This document shows positions 1 through 8,739 of a DNA stretch of 64,000 bases, one piece after another. Position 1 is the stretch's first letter. Each line of letters starts with the position of its first letter. The stretch lies in NCBI RefSeq assembly GCF_007713735.2, contig NZ_VMNW02000017.1, positions 62,001 to 126,000 on the forward strand, given 5' to 3'. The notes under the pieces were generated by a model that did no database searches, was not told the DNA's origin, and worked only from the letters and a program-made list of their open reading frames with translations. The stretch comes from Amycolatopsis acidicola (GTDB lineage: Bacteria > Actinomycetota > Actinomycetes > Mycobacteriales > Pseudonocardiaceae). A program made the translations under genes and the position numbers.

Positions 1-2
1 CG

Positions 3-593
3 ACCAACCACCTCGGCCACTTCGCCCTCGTGAACCGCCTCTGGCCCGCCATCGCGCCCGGCGCGCGCGTCGTGTCGGTCTCCTCGCGCGGGCACCACTT
101 CTCCGGCATCCGCTGGGACGACCCGTGGTTCGAGCAGGGCTACGACAAGTGGCAGGCGTACGGCCAGGCCAAGACCGCCAACGCCTTGTTCGCCCTGCAC
201 CTGGACAAGCTCGCCGACCGCGGCGTACACGCCTTCTCCGTGCACCCCGGCAGCATCCTCACCCCGCTGCAGCGCTACCTCCCGCCCGACGAGCAGGTCG
301 CCAACGGCTCGTGGGTCGACGAGCAGGGCAACTCGAAGAGCACGTTCAAGACCCCCGAACAAGGCGCCGCGACCCAGGTCTGGTGCGCGACCTCGCGGCA
401 GCTCGACGACTTCGGCGGGCAGTACTGCGAGGACTGCGACATCGCCGAGCCCGCCGGCGACGAGGAACTGCGGATCGGTGGCGCGCGCCCCGCGGTCCGG
501 CTCGGCGTGCGCGACTGGGCCACCGACCCGGAGCAGGCGGCCCGGCTGTGGACCATGTCGGCCGAGTTGACGGGCGTGAACGCCTTCGCGTGA
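3..593 (+). CDS. Short-chain dehydrogenase/reductase, C-terminal part (5' end outside window)
   Basis: The reading frame is open from the first bases of the window, so the N-terminal NAD(P)-binding TGxxxG segment lies upstream. The visible part opens with NHLGHF, the conserved Asn segment of classical SDRs. It then has the catalytic serine strand (VVSVSSRGH) and the YxxxK pair as YGQAK. The Pro-Gly turn after the active site (VHPGSI) is also present. NHLGHF plus a long C-terminal tail resembles the retinol-dehydrogenase/WW-oxidoreductase-like branch, which uses NADP(H); the substrate cannot be read from sequence. The ORF tracked from an internal GTG at 30 is not the true start. It ends 14 bp before the cupin gene on the same strand. 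Confidence 0.85.
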   Translation, partial: TNHLGHFALVNRLWPAIAPGARVVSVSSRGHHFSGIRWDDPWFEQGYDKWQAYGQAKTANALFALHLDKLADRGVHAFSVHPGSILTPLQRYLPPDEQVANGSWVDEQGNSKSTFKTPEQGAATQVWCATSRQLDDFGGQYCEDCDIAEPAGDEELRIGGARPAVRLGVRDWATDPEQAARLWTMSAELTGVNAFA

Positions 594-607
594 GCCACAA
601 TGGCCGG

Positions 608-1036
608 ATGAGCGACCAGTGGCACCAGCCGTTGCGGCACATCCGCGGCGGCGAGTTGAGCGGGGACACGAACCAGACGAGCGGGATGCGGCGGCTGGAG
701 GCGGTGTCCGGCAAGACGGTCGGCTCGGAAAAGGTGTGGATGGGCGAGACGCACGTCGGCCCCGCCACCAACTCCGGGGACCACCACCACGGCGAGGCGG
801 AGACCGCGATCTACGTCAAATCGGGGCATCCGGTCTTCGTCTTCGCCGAGGGGGACGAGGAGGTCCGGCTGGAGACCAGCCCCGGCGACTACATCTTCGT
901 GCCGCCGTACGTCCCGCACCGCGAGGAGAATCCCGGCGAAGAGGACGCGGTGGTCATCATCGCCCGAAGCAGCCAGGAGGGCATCGTGGTGAACCTGCCC
1001 AGCCTGTGGGCGGAAGTGGACCGGACGGAAACTTAG
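608..1036 (+). CDS. Small cupin-domain protein
   Basis: A 142-residue single-domain protein starting at ATG 608. A longer in-frame ORF begins at 125, but it would run through the preceding SDR gene, so the short form is chosen. The first cupin motif is visible as three consecutive histidines (about residues 59-61) followed by glutamates and a GHP turn. The second motif is PPYVPHREENPG around residues 103-114. These His/Glu positions are the usual metal ligands, so a metal-binding enzyme or small-molecule sensor is likely. Single-cupin proteins include isomerases, dioxygenases and regulators, and nothing here separates these. It follows the SDR gene closely and may share its transcript. Confidence 0.75.
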   Translation: MSDQWHQPLRHIRGGELSGDTNQTSGMRRLEAVSGKTVGSEKVWMGETHVGPATNSGDHHHGEAETAIYVKSGHPVFVFAEGDEEVRLETSPGDYIFVPPYVPHREENPGEEDAVVIIARSSQEGIVVNLPSLWAEVDRTET

Positions 1037-1092
1037 TTCCCAGATAGCGGACGCTGCTGGAAATCACAGACAGCGCCGGTACGTTCGGCGCG

Positions 1093-2415
1093 GTGACCAC
1101 CGATCTGGACGAAGCCCCCGCCCCGGACCAGACCGCGAACGTGCGTACCGTGCTGGTGTCGAGCCTGATCGGCACCACAGTCGAGTGGTACGACTTCTTC
1201 CTGTACAGCACCGCGGCGAGCGTGGTGTTCGACAAGCTTTTCTTCCCGTCGGAGAACGCCTTCGTCGGGACGATGCTCTCGTTCGTCACGTTCTTCGTCG
1301 GCTTCCTCGCCCGCCCGATCGGCGGTGTCCTTTTCGGACACATCGGCGACCGGATCGGCCGCAAGCGGACGCTCATCACCACGATGGTCGTGATGGGCCT
1401 GTCCACCGCGGCGATGGGTGTGCTCCCGACGTACGCGCAGGTGGGCGTCCTCGCGCCGCTGCTTCTGGTGCTGCTGCGGCTGTTCCAGGGCCTGGCGATC
1501 GGCGGCGAGTGGGCCGGCGCGGTGCTGATGGCGGTCGAGTACGCGCCGCCCGGCAAACGCGCCCGGTACGGCGCCTGGCCGCAGCTCGGTCTCGCGCTCG
1601 GGCTGGGCCTCGGCACGGGTTTGTTCGCCCTGCTGGGAAATCTGCTCGACGACGACCAGTTCCTCACCTACGGCTGGCGGATCGCGTTCGGGCTGAGCCT
1701 GGTGCTCGTGGTGGTCGGGCTGGTGATCCGGCTCAAGGTGGACGAAACCCCGGCGTTCGAGCGGATGCGGCGGCTGCAGGGCACCGCGCGGATCCCGTTC
1801 GTGGAGCTGCTCCGTGACCGGACCGCGCGGCGCAACACGATACTGGGCCTGCTCTCGCGCTGGTCCGAAGGCGCGGCGTTCAACACCTGGGCCGTTTTCT
1901 TCATCACCTACGCGACGGCCACGCTGAAACTGCCGCGGAACACCGTGCTGGTGCAGGTGATGCTCGCGTCGGTGGTGCTGGCGCTGATGCTCCTGGTCTT
2001 CGGCAGGGTGGCCGATTCGGCTTCACCACGGCGGTTGTACGCGATCGGCGCCCTCATCTACGCGCTCTCGGTGTACCCCGCGTTCGTCGCCTTCCAGACA
2101 CGGAACGCGCTACTGGTCGGGATCGTGCTCGTGCTGCTGCTCGGTGTGGTCCACTCGGTGCTCTACGCGCCGCAAGGCACGCTCTACGCGCAGCTCGCGC
2201 CGGTGCGGCTGCGCTACACCGGGATGTCTTTCGTGTACCAGTTTTCCGGGATCTACGCGTCCGGGCTGACGCCATTGCTCGTCACCGCGCTGCTCGCGGC
2301 GGGCGGCGGAACGCCTTGGCTGGCCTGTGGTTACCTCGTGCTCACCGGCATCGTCGGTGCCGCCGCGACGCTGGCGCTGCGCAAGCGGGACCTGTTCTTC
2401 TCGACTACGAGGTGA
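1093..2415 (+). CDS. MFS transporter, metabolite:H+ symporter (MHS) type
   Basis: A 440-residue membrane protein of about 12 hydrophobic segments, GTG start at 1093. The N-terminal GTTVEWYDFFLY stretch is the hallmark of the MHS subfamily (ShiA, ProP, KgtP relatives). The loop 2-3 signature is seen as GDRIGRKRT, and LLRLFQGLAIGGEWAGA matches TM5 of this group. MHS carriers import organic acids, betaines or shikimate by proton symport; the substrate here is unknown. The stop codon overlaps the stop of the convergent SsuD-like gene by 11 bp, so the two transcripts collide at their 3' ends. Import of sulfonates or other organic anions for that neighbour is possible but inferred only from position. 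Confidence 0.85.
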   Translation: MTTDLDEAPAPDQTANVRTVLVSSLIGTTVEWYDFFLYSTAASVVFDKLFFPSENAFVGTMLSFVTFFVGFLARPIGGVLFGHIGDRIGRKRTLITTMVVMGLSTAAMGVLPTYAQVGVLAPLLLVLLRLFQGLAIGGEWAGAVLMAVEYAPPGKRARYGAWPQLGLALGLGLGTGLFALLGNLLDDDQFLTYGWRIAFGLSLVLVVVGLVIRLKVDETPAFERMRRLQGTARIPFVELLRDRTARRNTILGLLSRWSEGAAFNTWAVFFITYATATLKLPRNTVLVQVMLASVVLALMLLVFGRVADSASPRRLYAIGALIYALSVYPAFVAFQTRNALLVGIVLVLLLGVVHSVLYAPQGTLYAQLAPVRLRYTGMSFVYQFSGIYASGLTPLLVTALLAAGGGTPWLACGYLVLTGIVGAAATLALRKRDLFFSTTR

Positions 2416-3547
2416 ACGGGATCGCCGCCGGTTCGTCGGACGACGAGCCGGCGGGGTGGTGCCACAAACCCTTGCGCTCCAGCAAAGGCAGCACGCCCTC
2501 GCCGAACCAGTAGGCCTCTTCGAGATGCGGGTGGCCGGAGAGCACGAACTCGTCGATGCCCAGCGCGTGGTACTCCTCGATCCGCTCCGCGACCTCGGCG
2601 TGGCTGCCGACGAGCGCCGTGCCCGCGCCGCCGCGCACCAGCCCGACCCCGGCCCACAGGTTCGGGTAGATCTCCAGGTCCGCGTTCGAACCGCCGTGCA
2701 GCGCGAGCATGCGGCGCTGCCCTTCGGACTCGCTGCGCGCGAGCCCGCCCTGTACCCGCTCGATCGTCTCCGCGTCCAACGCCTTCAGCAGCCGCTCGGC
2801 TTCCGCCCACGCCTGTTCGGCGGTGTCCCGCGCGATCACGTGGAGCCGGATCCCGAACCGCGGCTTGCGCCCTTCGGCCGACGCTAGCCCGCGGATCCAC
2901 TCGATCTTCTCGGCCACCTGCGCCGGCGGCTCACCCCAAGTCAGATACACGTCGGCGTGCCGGGCGGCGACCGCGCCCGCTTCGGGCGAGGAGCCGCCGA
3001 AGTAGATCTCCGGCACCGGGTCGGGCGTTCGCGTCAGCTCCGCGCCCTCGACCTGCAGATGCACACCGGCGAAATCGACCCGCTCGCCACGCCACAGCGC
3101 CCGCACGATCGACAGGAACTCGTCGCAGCGTTCGTACCGCGCCTTCTTGTCGAGGAAGTCGCCGTACGCCCGCTGCTCGTGGCTTTCCCCGCCGGTGACG
3201 ACGTTCAGCAGCAGGCGTTGCCCGGAATGCCGCTGGAACGTGGCGGCCATCTGCGCGGCCAGCGTCGGTGACAGGAGCCCGGGCCGGAACGCCACGAGGA
3301 ACTTCAGCCGCTCGGTGACCTCGCTCAACATCGCGGTGGACAGCCAGGCGTCTTCACACCAGGCGCCGGTCGGCGTCAGCGCGCCGACGAATCCGAGCTG
3401 CTCCGCGCTGCGCGCGATCTGGCCGAGATAGCCGAGCGTGGCGGGACGGGAGCCACCCGCCGTCGTCGTCGCCACGCCGTGCCCGCCGCCCACCAGATAC
3501 CGGCTGTCCCCGTAGGTCGGCAGGAACCAGTGAAAAGTCAGCGACAT
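2405..3547 (-). CDS. ssuD: FMNH2-dependent alkanesulfonate monooxygenase-like (LLM class)
   Basis: A 380-residue luciferase-like monooxygenase, matching the usual SsuD length of about 381. The start is ATG at 3547, with GAGGAG a few bases upstream; the ORF is open further upstream but without support. SsuD-like features include FHWFLPTYGD at the N-terminus, RPGLLSPTLAAQMAATF, a VNVVTGGE-like strand (LLLNVVTGGES) and RYERCDEF. The family cleaves C-S bonds of alkanesulfonates, giving sulfite and aldehyde, and needs a partner FMN reductase (SsuE), which is not adjacent. No ssuABC transporter is present. Other LLM enzymes share this fold, so the substrate is provisional. Confidence 0.82.
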   Translation of the reverse strand: MSLTFHWFLPTYGDSRYLVGGGHGVATTTAGGSRPATLGYLGQIARSAEQLGFVGALTPTGAWCEDAWLSTAMLSEVTERLKFLVAFRPGLLSPTLAAQMAATFQRHSGQRLLLNVVTGGESHEQRAYGDFLDKKARYERCDEFLSIVRALWRGERVDFAGVHLQVEGAELTRTPDPVPEIYFGGSSPEAGAVAARHADVYLTWGEPPAQVAEKIEWIRGLASAEGRKPRFGIRLHVIARDTAEQAWAEAERLLKALDAETIERVQGGLARSESEGQRRMLALHGGSNADLEIYPNLWAGVGLVRGGAGTALVGSHAEVAERIEEYHALGIDEFVLSGHPHLEEAYWFGEGVLPLLERKGLWHHPAGSSSDEPAAIPFTS

Positions 3548-3744
3548 CAGGCAACTCCTCGGCAATGGGCACCAAAACGCCACCATGCCGCAGGTGCTCG
3601 GGACAGTGCATCCGTTCCCAGCATCCGGGAGCAGGTCCGTGCCGGGCGACGCGCGCCCCGACGTATGCTTTCCGTGCGTCAAGAATCCGGCGCCGGAAAC
3701 TGTTGGACGGCGCGAAAGTGGCGTGAACACATGGCGAATCGAAG

Positions 3745-4497
3745 ATGAGCGGCCTCACCCCCGAACGGCCCGAGCCGTTGCTCCGCCTGGACGAAGTCGC
3801 CGGCGCGCTGGAGGATCTGCGCGCCGAGGTGGCCGGCGAGGAACCGTTGGACGCGGTGTTGCTGCGGCTGGCGGAAACCGCGGTGAAGGGGATCTCCGAC
3901 GCGGACGCGGTCAGTGTGACGGTGCTCGCGGACGGCGGCCCGCGCACGGCGGCCAGCACCGATTCCGAGATGATCGGCATCGACGGCGCCCAGTACACCG
4001 CCGAGAGCGGGCCCGCGTTGCACGCGGCCACCACGCGCGAGCCCGTGCGCTCGGTCGTCGCCGACGACGAGGAACGCTGGCCGGAGTTCGTGAAGGCGGC
4101 TCTGGCGACGGGCGTGCGCGCGTACCTGTCGATGCCGTTGCTGTTGGAGAGCGCGCACGACGGCGAGCCGGAACTGGTCGGCGCGCTCAACGTGTACAGC
4201 CGCACGGCCACAGCCTTCGATCCCTTCGACGAGACCCTGATGCGGTTGTTCACCAACACCGCGTCGGCCGCGATCAGCAACGCCCGCCGCTGGCACCACG
4301 CCCGCGACCGGGTGCGGCACCTGGAGGTCGCGCTGACCTCGCGGGCCGAGATCGACCAGGCGAAGGGCGTGCTGATGGCGGTGCACGGGGTGAGCGCGGA
4401 GGACGCGTTCGCCCGGCTGGTCGAGCAGTCCCAGCAGCAGAACCGGAAGCTCCGCGAGGTGGCGCGGGAACTTCTGGAGTCGGTGCGGCACCGCTGA
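3745..4497 (+). CDS. GAF and ANTAR domain protein (putative RNA-binding antiterminator)
   Basis: A 250-residue soluble protein. Residues about 30-185 form a GAF sensor domain. The C-terminal ~60 residues are an ANTAR domain, recognisable as AEIDQAKGVLMAVHGVSAED followed by a Gln/Arg-rich third helix. ANTAR domains bind paired RNA hairpins and prevent transcription termination; in actinobacteria GAF-ANTAR proteins are common, and mycobacterial members control lipid and transport genes. The GAF ligand is unknown. It is divergent from the ssuD-like gene across about 200 bp and ends one base before the stop of the convergent glycosyltransferase. No target hairpin pair could be assigned confidently. 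Confidence 0.88.
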   Translation: MSGLTPERPEPLLRLDEVAGALEDLRAEVAGEEPLDAVLLRLAETAVKGISDADAVSVTVLADGGPRTAASTDSEMIGIDGAQYTAESGPALHAATTREPVRSVVADDEERWPEFVKAALATGVRAYLSMPLLLESAHDGEPELVGALNVYSRTATAFDPFDETLMRLFTNTASAAISNARRWHHARDRVRHLEVALTSRAEIDQAKGVLMAVHGVSAEDAFARLVEQSQQQNRKLREVARELLESVRHR

Positions 4498-4498
4498 T

Positions 4499-5566
4499 TC
4501 AGCCGTCGCCGGAACCGATCGCCGCACCGTCCACACTGGACTCGACGAGCACCTCGGCGGTGCGTGCGGCGTTCACCCGGACGTCGAACTCCCGCCTCGC
4601 CACCGCCCGCGCGGCCGGCGCCAGCTTCGCGCGCAGCTTGTCGTCCAAGACAAGCCGCTCCAGCGTGGCCGTGAGCGCGTCGGCGTCGCCGGACGGCACG
4701 ATCGTCGCGGCGCCCGCGAGCACCTCCATCGTGCTGCCGATCGCGGTGGTGACGGCGGGCAGTCCGTGCGCGAGCGCCTCCAGCAAGGGGTACGGCAGGG
4801 CTTCCCACCGATCCGGCTCGCAGAAGATGTCCAAGCGGCGCAACAGTTTCGAGCTGTCGGGCAGCGGGCCGAGCAACCGCACCGGGAGGCCACGGGTGCG
4901 CTCGATCAGTGCCGCGCGGTCGGGTCCGGATCCGGCGAGCAACAGTTGAATCGGACGGCCGCGGCGGCGTAGCTGGGCCACGGCTCGCACCAACAGGTCG
5001 AGCCCGTCTTCGAGCACCAGCGGGGCGATCGCCCCCAGCACGACCGGCGTCCGGCGACGCGGCGGCACCGGCTCGTCCGGGATCTCCACGCCAGGCAGGA
5101 TCCGGCGCGCGTTGCGGACGCCGAGCTTCTTCAGCAGGCCCACCAGCGTGTTCGTCGGCGCCACCGCGCCCGCCAGGTTCCGGTACGCCTGCCAGGCGTC
5201 GGGCAGGAACGTGTCCGTCGCGCCGCCGCCGTGCAGGGTGGCGACGGTGGGCGCGACCGATTCGGCCGCCCGCACCAACGCGAGGTTGCTCGCCGGGTCC
5301 GCCAGGTTCACCTGCACCACGTCGGGCGCCAAGTCCGCCAACGCGGCTCCGGCCTCGGGCGCCCACGACGCGTGCTTCGCGAGCGGGACCACCTTCACGT
5401 CCATCACCGGGCCGAACTCACGGAGAAAAGGGCCCGCCACCTCCTGGTTGACGACGAGACTGCGGCGCACCCAGCCGGGCAGGTGTCGCAGGAGCCTGGT
5501 GGTGTAGAGCTCGGCGGCGCCGAAGGTGCCACTGTCCACCACGAGCGCGACGTGCAGTGGTCCCAT
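4499..5566 (-). CDS. Glycosyltransferase family 4-type
   Basis: A 355-residue GT-B glycosyltransferase. The ATG at 5566 is preferred to the upstream in-frame extension because GPLHVALVVDSG is the expected first beta strand. The C-terminal half carries the GT4 sugar-nucleotide region: LLAGSGPDRAAL, RLLGPL and an E-x7-E pair in WEALPYPLLEALAHGLP. These retaining enzymes transfer a sugar from a nucleotide or lipid donor; donor and acceptor cannot be deduced. It has no signal peptide or membrane segment. It lies 29 bp downstream of the MocR-type regulator on the same strand, so the two could be co-transcribed, although a functional link is not obvious. Confidence 0.82.
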   Translation of the reverse strand: MGPLHVALVVDSGTFGAAELYTTRLLRHLPGWVRRSLVVNQEVAGPFLREFGPVMDVKVVPLAKHASWAPEAGAALADLAPDVVQVNLADPASNLALVRAAESVAPTVATLHGGGATDTFLPDAWQAYRNLAGAVAPTNTLVGLLKKLGVRNARRILPGVEIPDEPVPPRRRTPVVLGAIAPLVLEDGLDLLVRAVAQLRRRGRPIQLLLAGSGPDRAALIERTRGLPVRLLGPLPDSSKLLRRLDIFCEPDRWEALPYPLLEALAHGLPAVTTAIGSTMEVLAGAATIVPSGDADALTATLERLVLDDKLRAKLAPAARAVARREFDVRVNAARTAEVLVESSVDGAAIGSGDG

Positions 5567-5595
5567 ATGCCGGAAGTACCCGCCTTGCGCGACGG

Positions 5596-6987
5596 CTACA
5601 CGGCCAACGGCTCCGGTACCCCATACGCGTCCCAAGCCGCGGCGAGCCGTCTGACGGCCTCAGTCAGCTCCTCCGGCGTGGCGAGGAAGGAGATCCGCAG
5701 GCAGCGGGTGCTGCCGCCGGTGACGTCCAGCGCCCCGCCGGGCAGGACCGCGACGCCGTGCCGCAACGCCAGCTGGGCGAAGGAAATCCCGTCCCCGCGC
5801 GGAAGTTCCACCCACACCGTCTGGCCGCCCGTCGCGGGCCGGAACCGCCACTCCGGCAGCAACCTGGTCAGCTCCGCGCACAGCGTGTCGTGGCGTTCCC
5901 GCAGCTCGGCGACCCGGCGCTCGCGGTGCTCTTCCAACCCCGCGACCAGCTCGGCCGCGGCGAGCTGACTGAACACTTCGCCGCCGAGGTCCTGCACGGC
6001 CTTGAACCGGGCCAGCCGCGCGACCACCGCTTCGGCGGCGCGCACCCAGCCGATGCGCAGACCACCCCAGAGGATCTTGCTCAGCGACCCGACGGTCAGC
6101 AGCAGGTCGTCACGGCCGAAGGCGGCCAGCGGCGGGAGGTCGCCGGACCCGAGGTCGGCCAACGCCTCGTCGTCGATCACCGGCACCCCGGCGGCGACGG
6201 CGGCTTCGGCGACCCGGCGGCGAAGCAGGGCAGGCAGCACGTCGCCGGTCGGGTTGTGGTGGGTCGGGATCAGGTAAGCGAGCGCGGGACGCTCCTGGAG
6301 TGCACGGACGAACGCGTCCGCGTCGGTGTGCGGCACCGAACGCAGGACCGCCGCCGACTCGCGGAAGACCTCGAGCGCGCCGGGGTACGTCGGCGCTTCC
6401 ACCAGCACTCGGTCACCCGGCGTCAGCAGCATCCGGGCAACCAGCGACAGTGCCTGCTGCGCGCCCGCCGTGACGAGGATCTGCTCCGGCGACGTCGGCA
6501 GCCCGCGCCGCGTGTACCGCTCGGCGAGCGCGCGCCGCAACGCCGGATGCCCTGCCGGGTAGTAGCCCATCCCGTCCTGCACGGACAGCACCTTGGCGTA
6601 CGCGTCCGCCACGACCTTCGGCATCGCGTTCGGGGAAGCGCAGGTCAACAGGACCACGTCGTCCGGCGGTTCGAGCAGGTGGAGGAACAGCGGGTTCGAC
6701 GTCTCCATCGAGGCCCCGCCCGGCACGGCGGCCGGCGCGACCCTGGTGCCGCTGCCCTGTTTGCGGACGATCCGGCCCTCCTGGCTGAGCAGGTCGTACG
6801 CCGCGACCACGGTGGTGCGCCCGACAGCGAGGGCGGCCGCCAGCGTGCGATCCGGTGGCAGCGCGTCACCGGGACGCAGCTCGCCGTCGTCGATCATCCG
6901 CCGGAGCCGGGCGGCCAGCAGCACGTACAGGGGCCCGCGCCCGGCCGACCAGCGGCCGAGGCGCGCGACAAGGTCAAGTGGCCTCAC
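5596..6987 (-). CDS. MocR/PdxR-type GntR regulator with aminotransferase domain
   Basis: A 463-residue chimera. An N-terminal GntR winged helix (about residues 10-75, with PLYVLLAARLRRMIDDGEL and GRTTVVAAYDLL) is joined to a fold-type I PLP aminotransferase-like domain. The PLP lysine is in SLSKILWGGLRIGW. MocR proteins sense PLP or amino compounds and regulate vitamin B6 or amino-acid genes. The start is GTG 6987 (a TTG at 6993 is possible). A longer ORF extending to 7896 is antisense to the neighbouring C-S lyase and is discarded. The gene is divergent from a PLP-dependent lyase with only 63 bp between the starts, so it probably controls that gene and itself. Confidence 0.88.
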   Translation of the reverse strand: MRPLDLVARLGRWSAGRGPLYVLLAARLRRMIDDGELRPGDALPPDRTLAAALAVGRTTVVAAYDLLSQEGRIVRKQGSGTRVAPAAVPGGASMETSNPLFLHLLEPPDDVVLLTCASPNAMPKVVADAYAKVLSVQDGMGYYPAGHPALRRALAERYTRRGLPTSPEQILVTAGAQQALSLVARMLLTPGDRVLVEAPTYPGALEVFRESAAVLRSVPHTDADAFVRALQERPALAYLIPTHHNPTGDVLPALLRRRVAEAAVAAGVPVIDDEALADLGSGDLPPLAAFGRDDLLLTVGSLSKILWGGLRIGWVRAAEAVVARLARFKAVQDLGGEVFSQLAAAELVAGLEEHRERRVAELRERHDTLCAELTRLLPEWRFRPATGGQTVWVELPRGDGISFAQLALRHGVAVLPGGALDVTGGSTRCLRISFLATPEELTEAVRRLAAAWDAYGVPEPLAV

Positions 6988-6994
6988 CGGCAAA

Positions 6995-7012
6995 CCAATA
7001 TCCCGGGATTGG
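6995..7012. promoter_or_regulatory. Inverted repeat between MocR gene and C-S lyase
   Basis: CCAAT-N8-ATTGG with a ten-base palindrome (ATCCCGGGAT) inside it. It occupies most of the short gap between the divergent MocR and lyase starts. The position fits an operator for the MocR protein, but no binding consensus is available to confirm it. Confidence 0.4.
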
Positions 7013-7050
7013 CTCTGTGGCAAGCGGTTTTCCGCCGCCAGAGTGAAGGC

Positions 7051-8211
7051 ATGACGCATCGCGAAACGCTCCGGCTGCCCGTTCCCGACCAGATCGAAGG
7101 CCGTCCGGTCACCGTGCCGCTCTACCAGACCGCCAACTTCGCCTTCGACGATCCGGCCGCCATGGCGTCGGCGATGAGTAGCCCCTCCGGGGCGCATTTC
7201 TACAGCGGCTACACCAACCCGACCTCGCGCGCGTTGGAAGAGGCCGTCACCGCGTTGGAGGGCGGCACGGTCGCGCTCGCCACGGCGTCGGGGATGGGCG
7301 CGATCAGCGCGAGCCTGTTCGGCGCGCTGCGCCACGGTGACCACGTGATCGCCCAGAAAGCCGTGTACGGCGGCACTTCCGGGCTGCTGAACAACCTCGC
7401 GACGCAGTGGGGCGTGGAGGTCACCTGGATCGCCGGGCACGACCTCGACGAGTTCACCGCCGCGCTGCGGCCGAACTCCCGCGTCCTGCTGCTGGAGACG
7501 ATCGCCAACCCCACCGGTTATGTGCCCGATCTGCCGAACCTGCTTGGCGCCGCCCATTCCGCCGGCCTCACGACGATCGTCGACAACACGTTCGCGACGC
7601 CGATGCTGTGCCGTCCGATCGAATACGGTGCCGACGTCGTGGTGCACTCGGCCACGAAGTACCTCGGCGGGCACCACGATCTGGTCGCGGGGGTGGCGGT
7701 GTTCGCCGAGCGGGAGCCGTACGAGAAGGCGTGGGCGCAGGCGATCAAACTCGGCTCGGTGATCGACCCGTTCACGGCGTGGCTGACCCTGCGGGGCCTG
7801 AAAACGCTGCCGTTGCGGGTGCAGCGGCAGGTGAATACAGCGAGCGACATCGCGCACCGGCTGGCCGCCCATCCGGCCGTGTCGGTGGTGCACCACCCCG
7901 GGCTGCCGTCACATCCGAGCCACCGCCGGGCGAGCAGGCTGCTGTCCGGGTACGGCGGCACGTTGTCCTTCGAAGTGGCGGGCGCCGAGCAGTTCATGGG
8001 CCAACTCGGCCTGATCCTGAACGCGGGTTCGCTCGGCGGCACCGAAACCGTCGCGATGCATCCCGCGTCGACCACGCACCGGCATCTGCGGGGCGAGGCC
8101 CTGCGTGCGACCGGCGTGACCCCGGACCTCGTGCGGCTGTCCTTCGGACTGGAACACCCCGACGATCTCTGGGCCGACATCGAGCAGGCGCTGAAGTCGT
8201 TGCCGGGGTGA
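7051..8211 (+). CDS. PLP-dependent trans-sulfuration family enzyme (cystathionine/methionine gamma-lyase-like)
   Basis: A 386-residue Cys/Met-metabolism PLP enzyme with ATG at 7051 and GAGTGAAGG just upstream. The PLP-binding lysine is about Lys203 in HSATKYLGGH. Other family signatures are FYSGYTNPTSRALEEAV, ASGMGAIS, VYGGTSGLL, IVDNTFATP and the substrate-binding LSFGLEHPDDLWADI at the C-terminus. It could be a cystathionine gamma-synthase or lyase, O-acetylhomoserine sulfhydrylase or methionine gamma-lyase; these cannot be separated safely by eye. It is divergently transcribed from a MocR regulator that itself has a PLP domain, which points to inducible amino-acid or sulfur catabolism rather than a housekeeping role. 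Confidence 0.85.
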   Translation: MTHRETLRLPVPDQIEGRPVTVPLYQTANFAFDDPAAMASAMSSPSGAHFYSGYTNPTSRALEEAVTALEGGTVALATASGMGAISASLFGALRHGDHVIAQKAVYGGTSGLLNNLATQWGVEVTWIAGHDLDEFTAALRPNSRVLLLETIANPTGYVPDLPNLLGAAHSAGLTTIVDNTFATPMLCRPIEYGADVVVHSATKYLGGHHDLVAGVAVFAEREPYEKAWAQAIKLGSVIDPFTAWLTLRGLKTLPLRVQRQVNTASDIAHRLAAHPAVSVVHHPGLPSHPSHRRASRLLSGYGGTLSFEVAGAEQFMGQLGLILNAGSLGGTETVAMHPASTTHRHLRGEALRATGVTPDLVRLSFGLEHPDDLWADIEQALKSLPG

Positions 8212-8284
8212 CAGCCCGGCGCGGAGGTGTTTCAAATCGGGCGCCGACGGGAATTCCGGGCGGACGGTGACCCCAGGAGGCGCG

Positions 8285-8434
8285 ATGGGCAAGCATCGTT
8301 TCGACGAGAACGAGGAAGACCGCAAATGGGGCGGCCCGGCACTGGCCGAGCGGAAGGAAGCCGAGCCGCGACGACACAGCCGTGAGGAGAAAGAGTCCGA
8401 ATCGGACCGGGCGGACGCGGAGCGGCAACGGTGA
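8285..8434 (+). CDS. 49-residue highly charged microprotein
   Basis: A short ORF below usual gene-calling thresholds. It begins at ATG 8285 with a perfect AGGAGG four bases upstream (8275-8280). The product is almost all charged residues: it starts MGKHRFDENEEDRKWGG and ends in alternating Glu, Arg, Asp and Lys, with no hydrophobic core, so it is probably disordered or a nucleic-acid/protein-binding peptide. A 13-bp perfect stem-loop follows eight bases after the stop, which completes a plausible monocistronic unit. The function is unknown and I do not recognise a family. Confidence 0.65.
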   Translation: MGKHRFDENEEDRKWGGPALAERKEAEPRRHSREEKESESDRADAERQR

Positions 8435-8441
8435 AGACGGA

Positions 8442-8479
8442 GGCGGCGTGACCGGAGGGGGCACTACGGTCACGCCGCC
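8442..8479 (+). terminator. Strong stem-loop after the microprotein gene
   Basis: A perfect 13-bp stem, GGCGGCGTGACCG paired with CGGTCACGCCGCC, with a 12-base loop and no U-tract. GC-rich hairpins without a T-run are common actinomycete terminators. The rest of the gap up to 8739 shows nothing else convincing apart from a small GCACGG/CCGTGC repeat near 8570. Confidence 0.6.
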
Positions 8480-8739
8480 CGGCAGGGCCGGAGCGGCGGC
8501 ACCGGCCTGAGTCTGAATCTTGCTTACCCGCACTTCGTGAAAGACAAACCTGCGGTTCGACCTGCACGGGGTTCCGTGCGGGCGCGTGCGAGGCTGTGGT
8601 CCAGGCAAGGCGCCCTGACCGTCCACTGTGGCCGGATGGGAATGGTTGGGCCACCTGGGTGCACAACCCGCGAGAACCCTTACGCGCCTCGATCGTCCCG
8701 TTACGCTTTGGCTGTGCAGCCGAAGCGGAAGGGGCCTCC

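Noticed and set aside
5596-7896. 766-residue extended MocR protein
   Set aside because: The portion above 6987 is antisense to the C-S lyase gene; the GntR domain starts at 6987.
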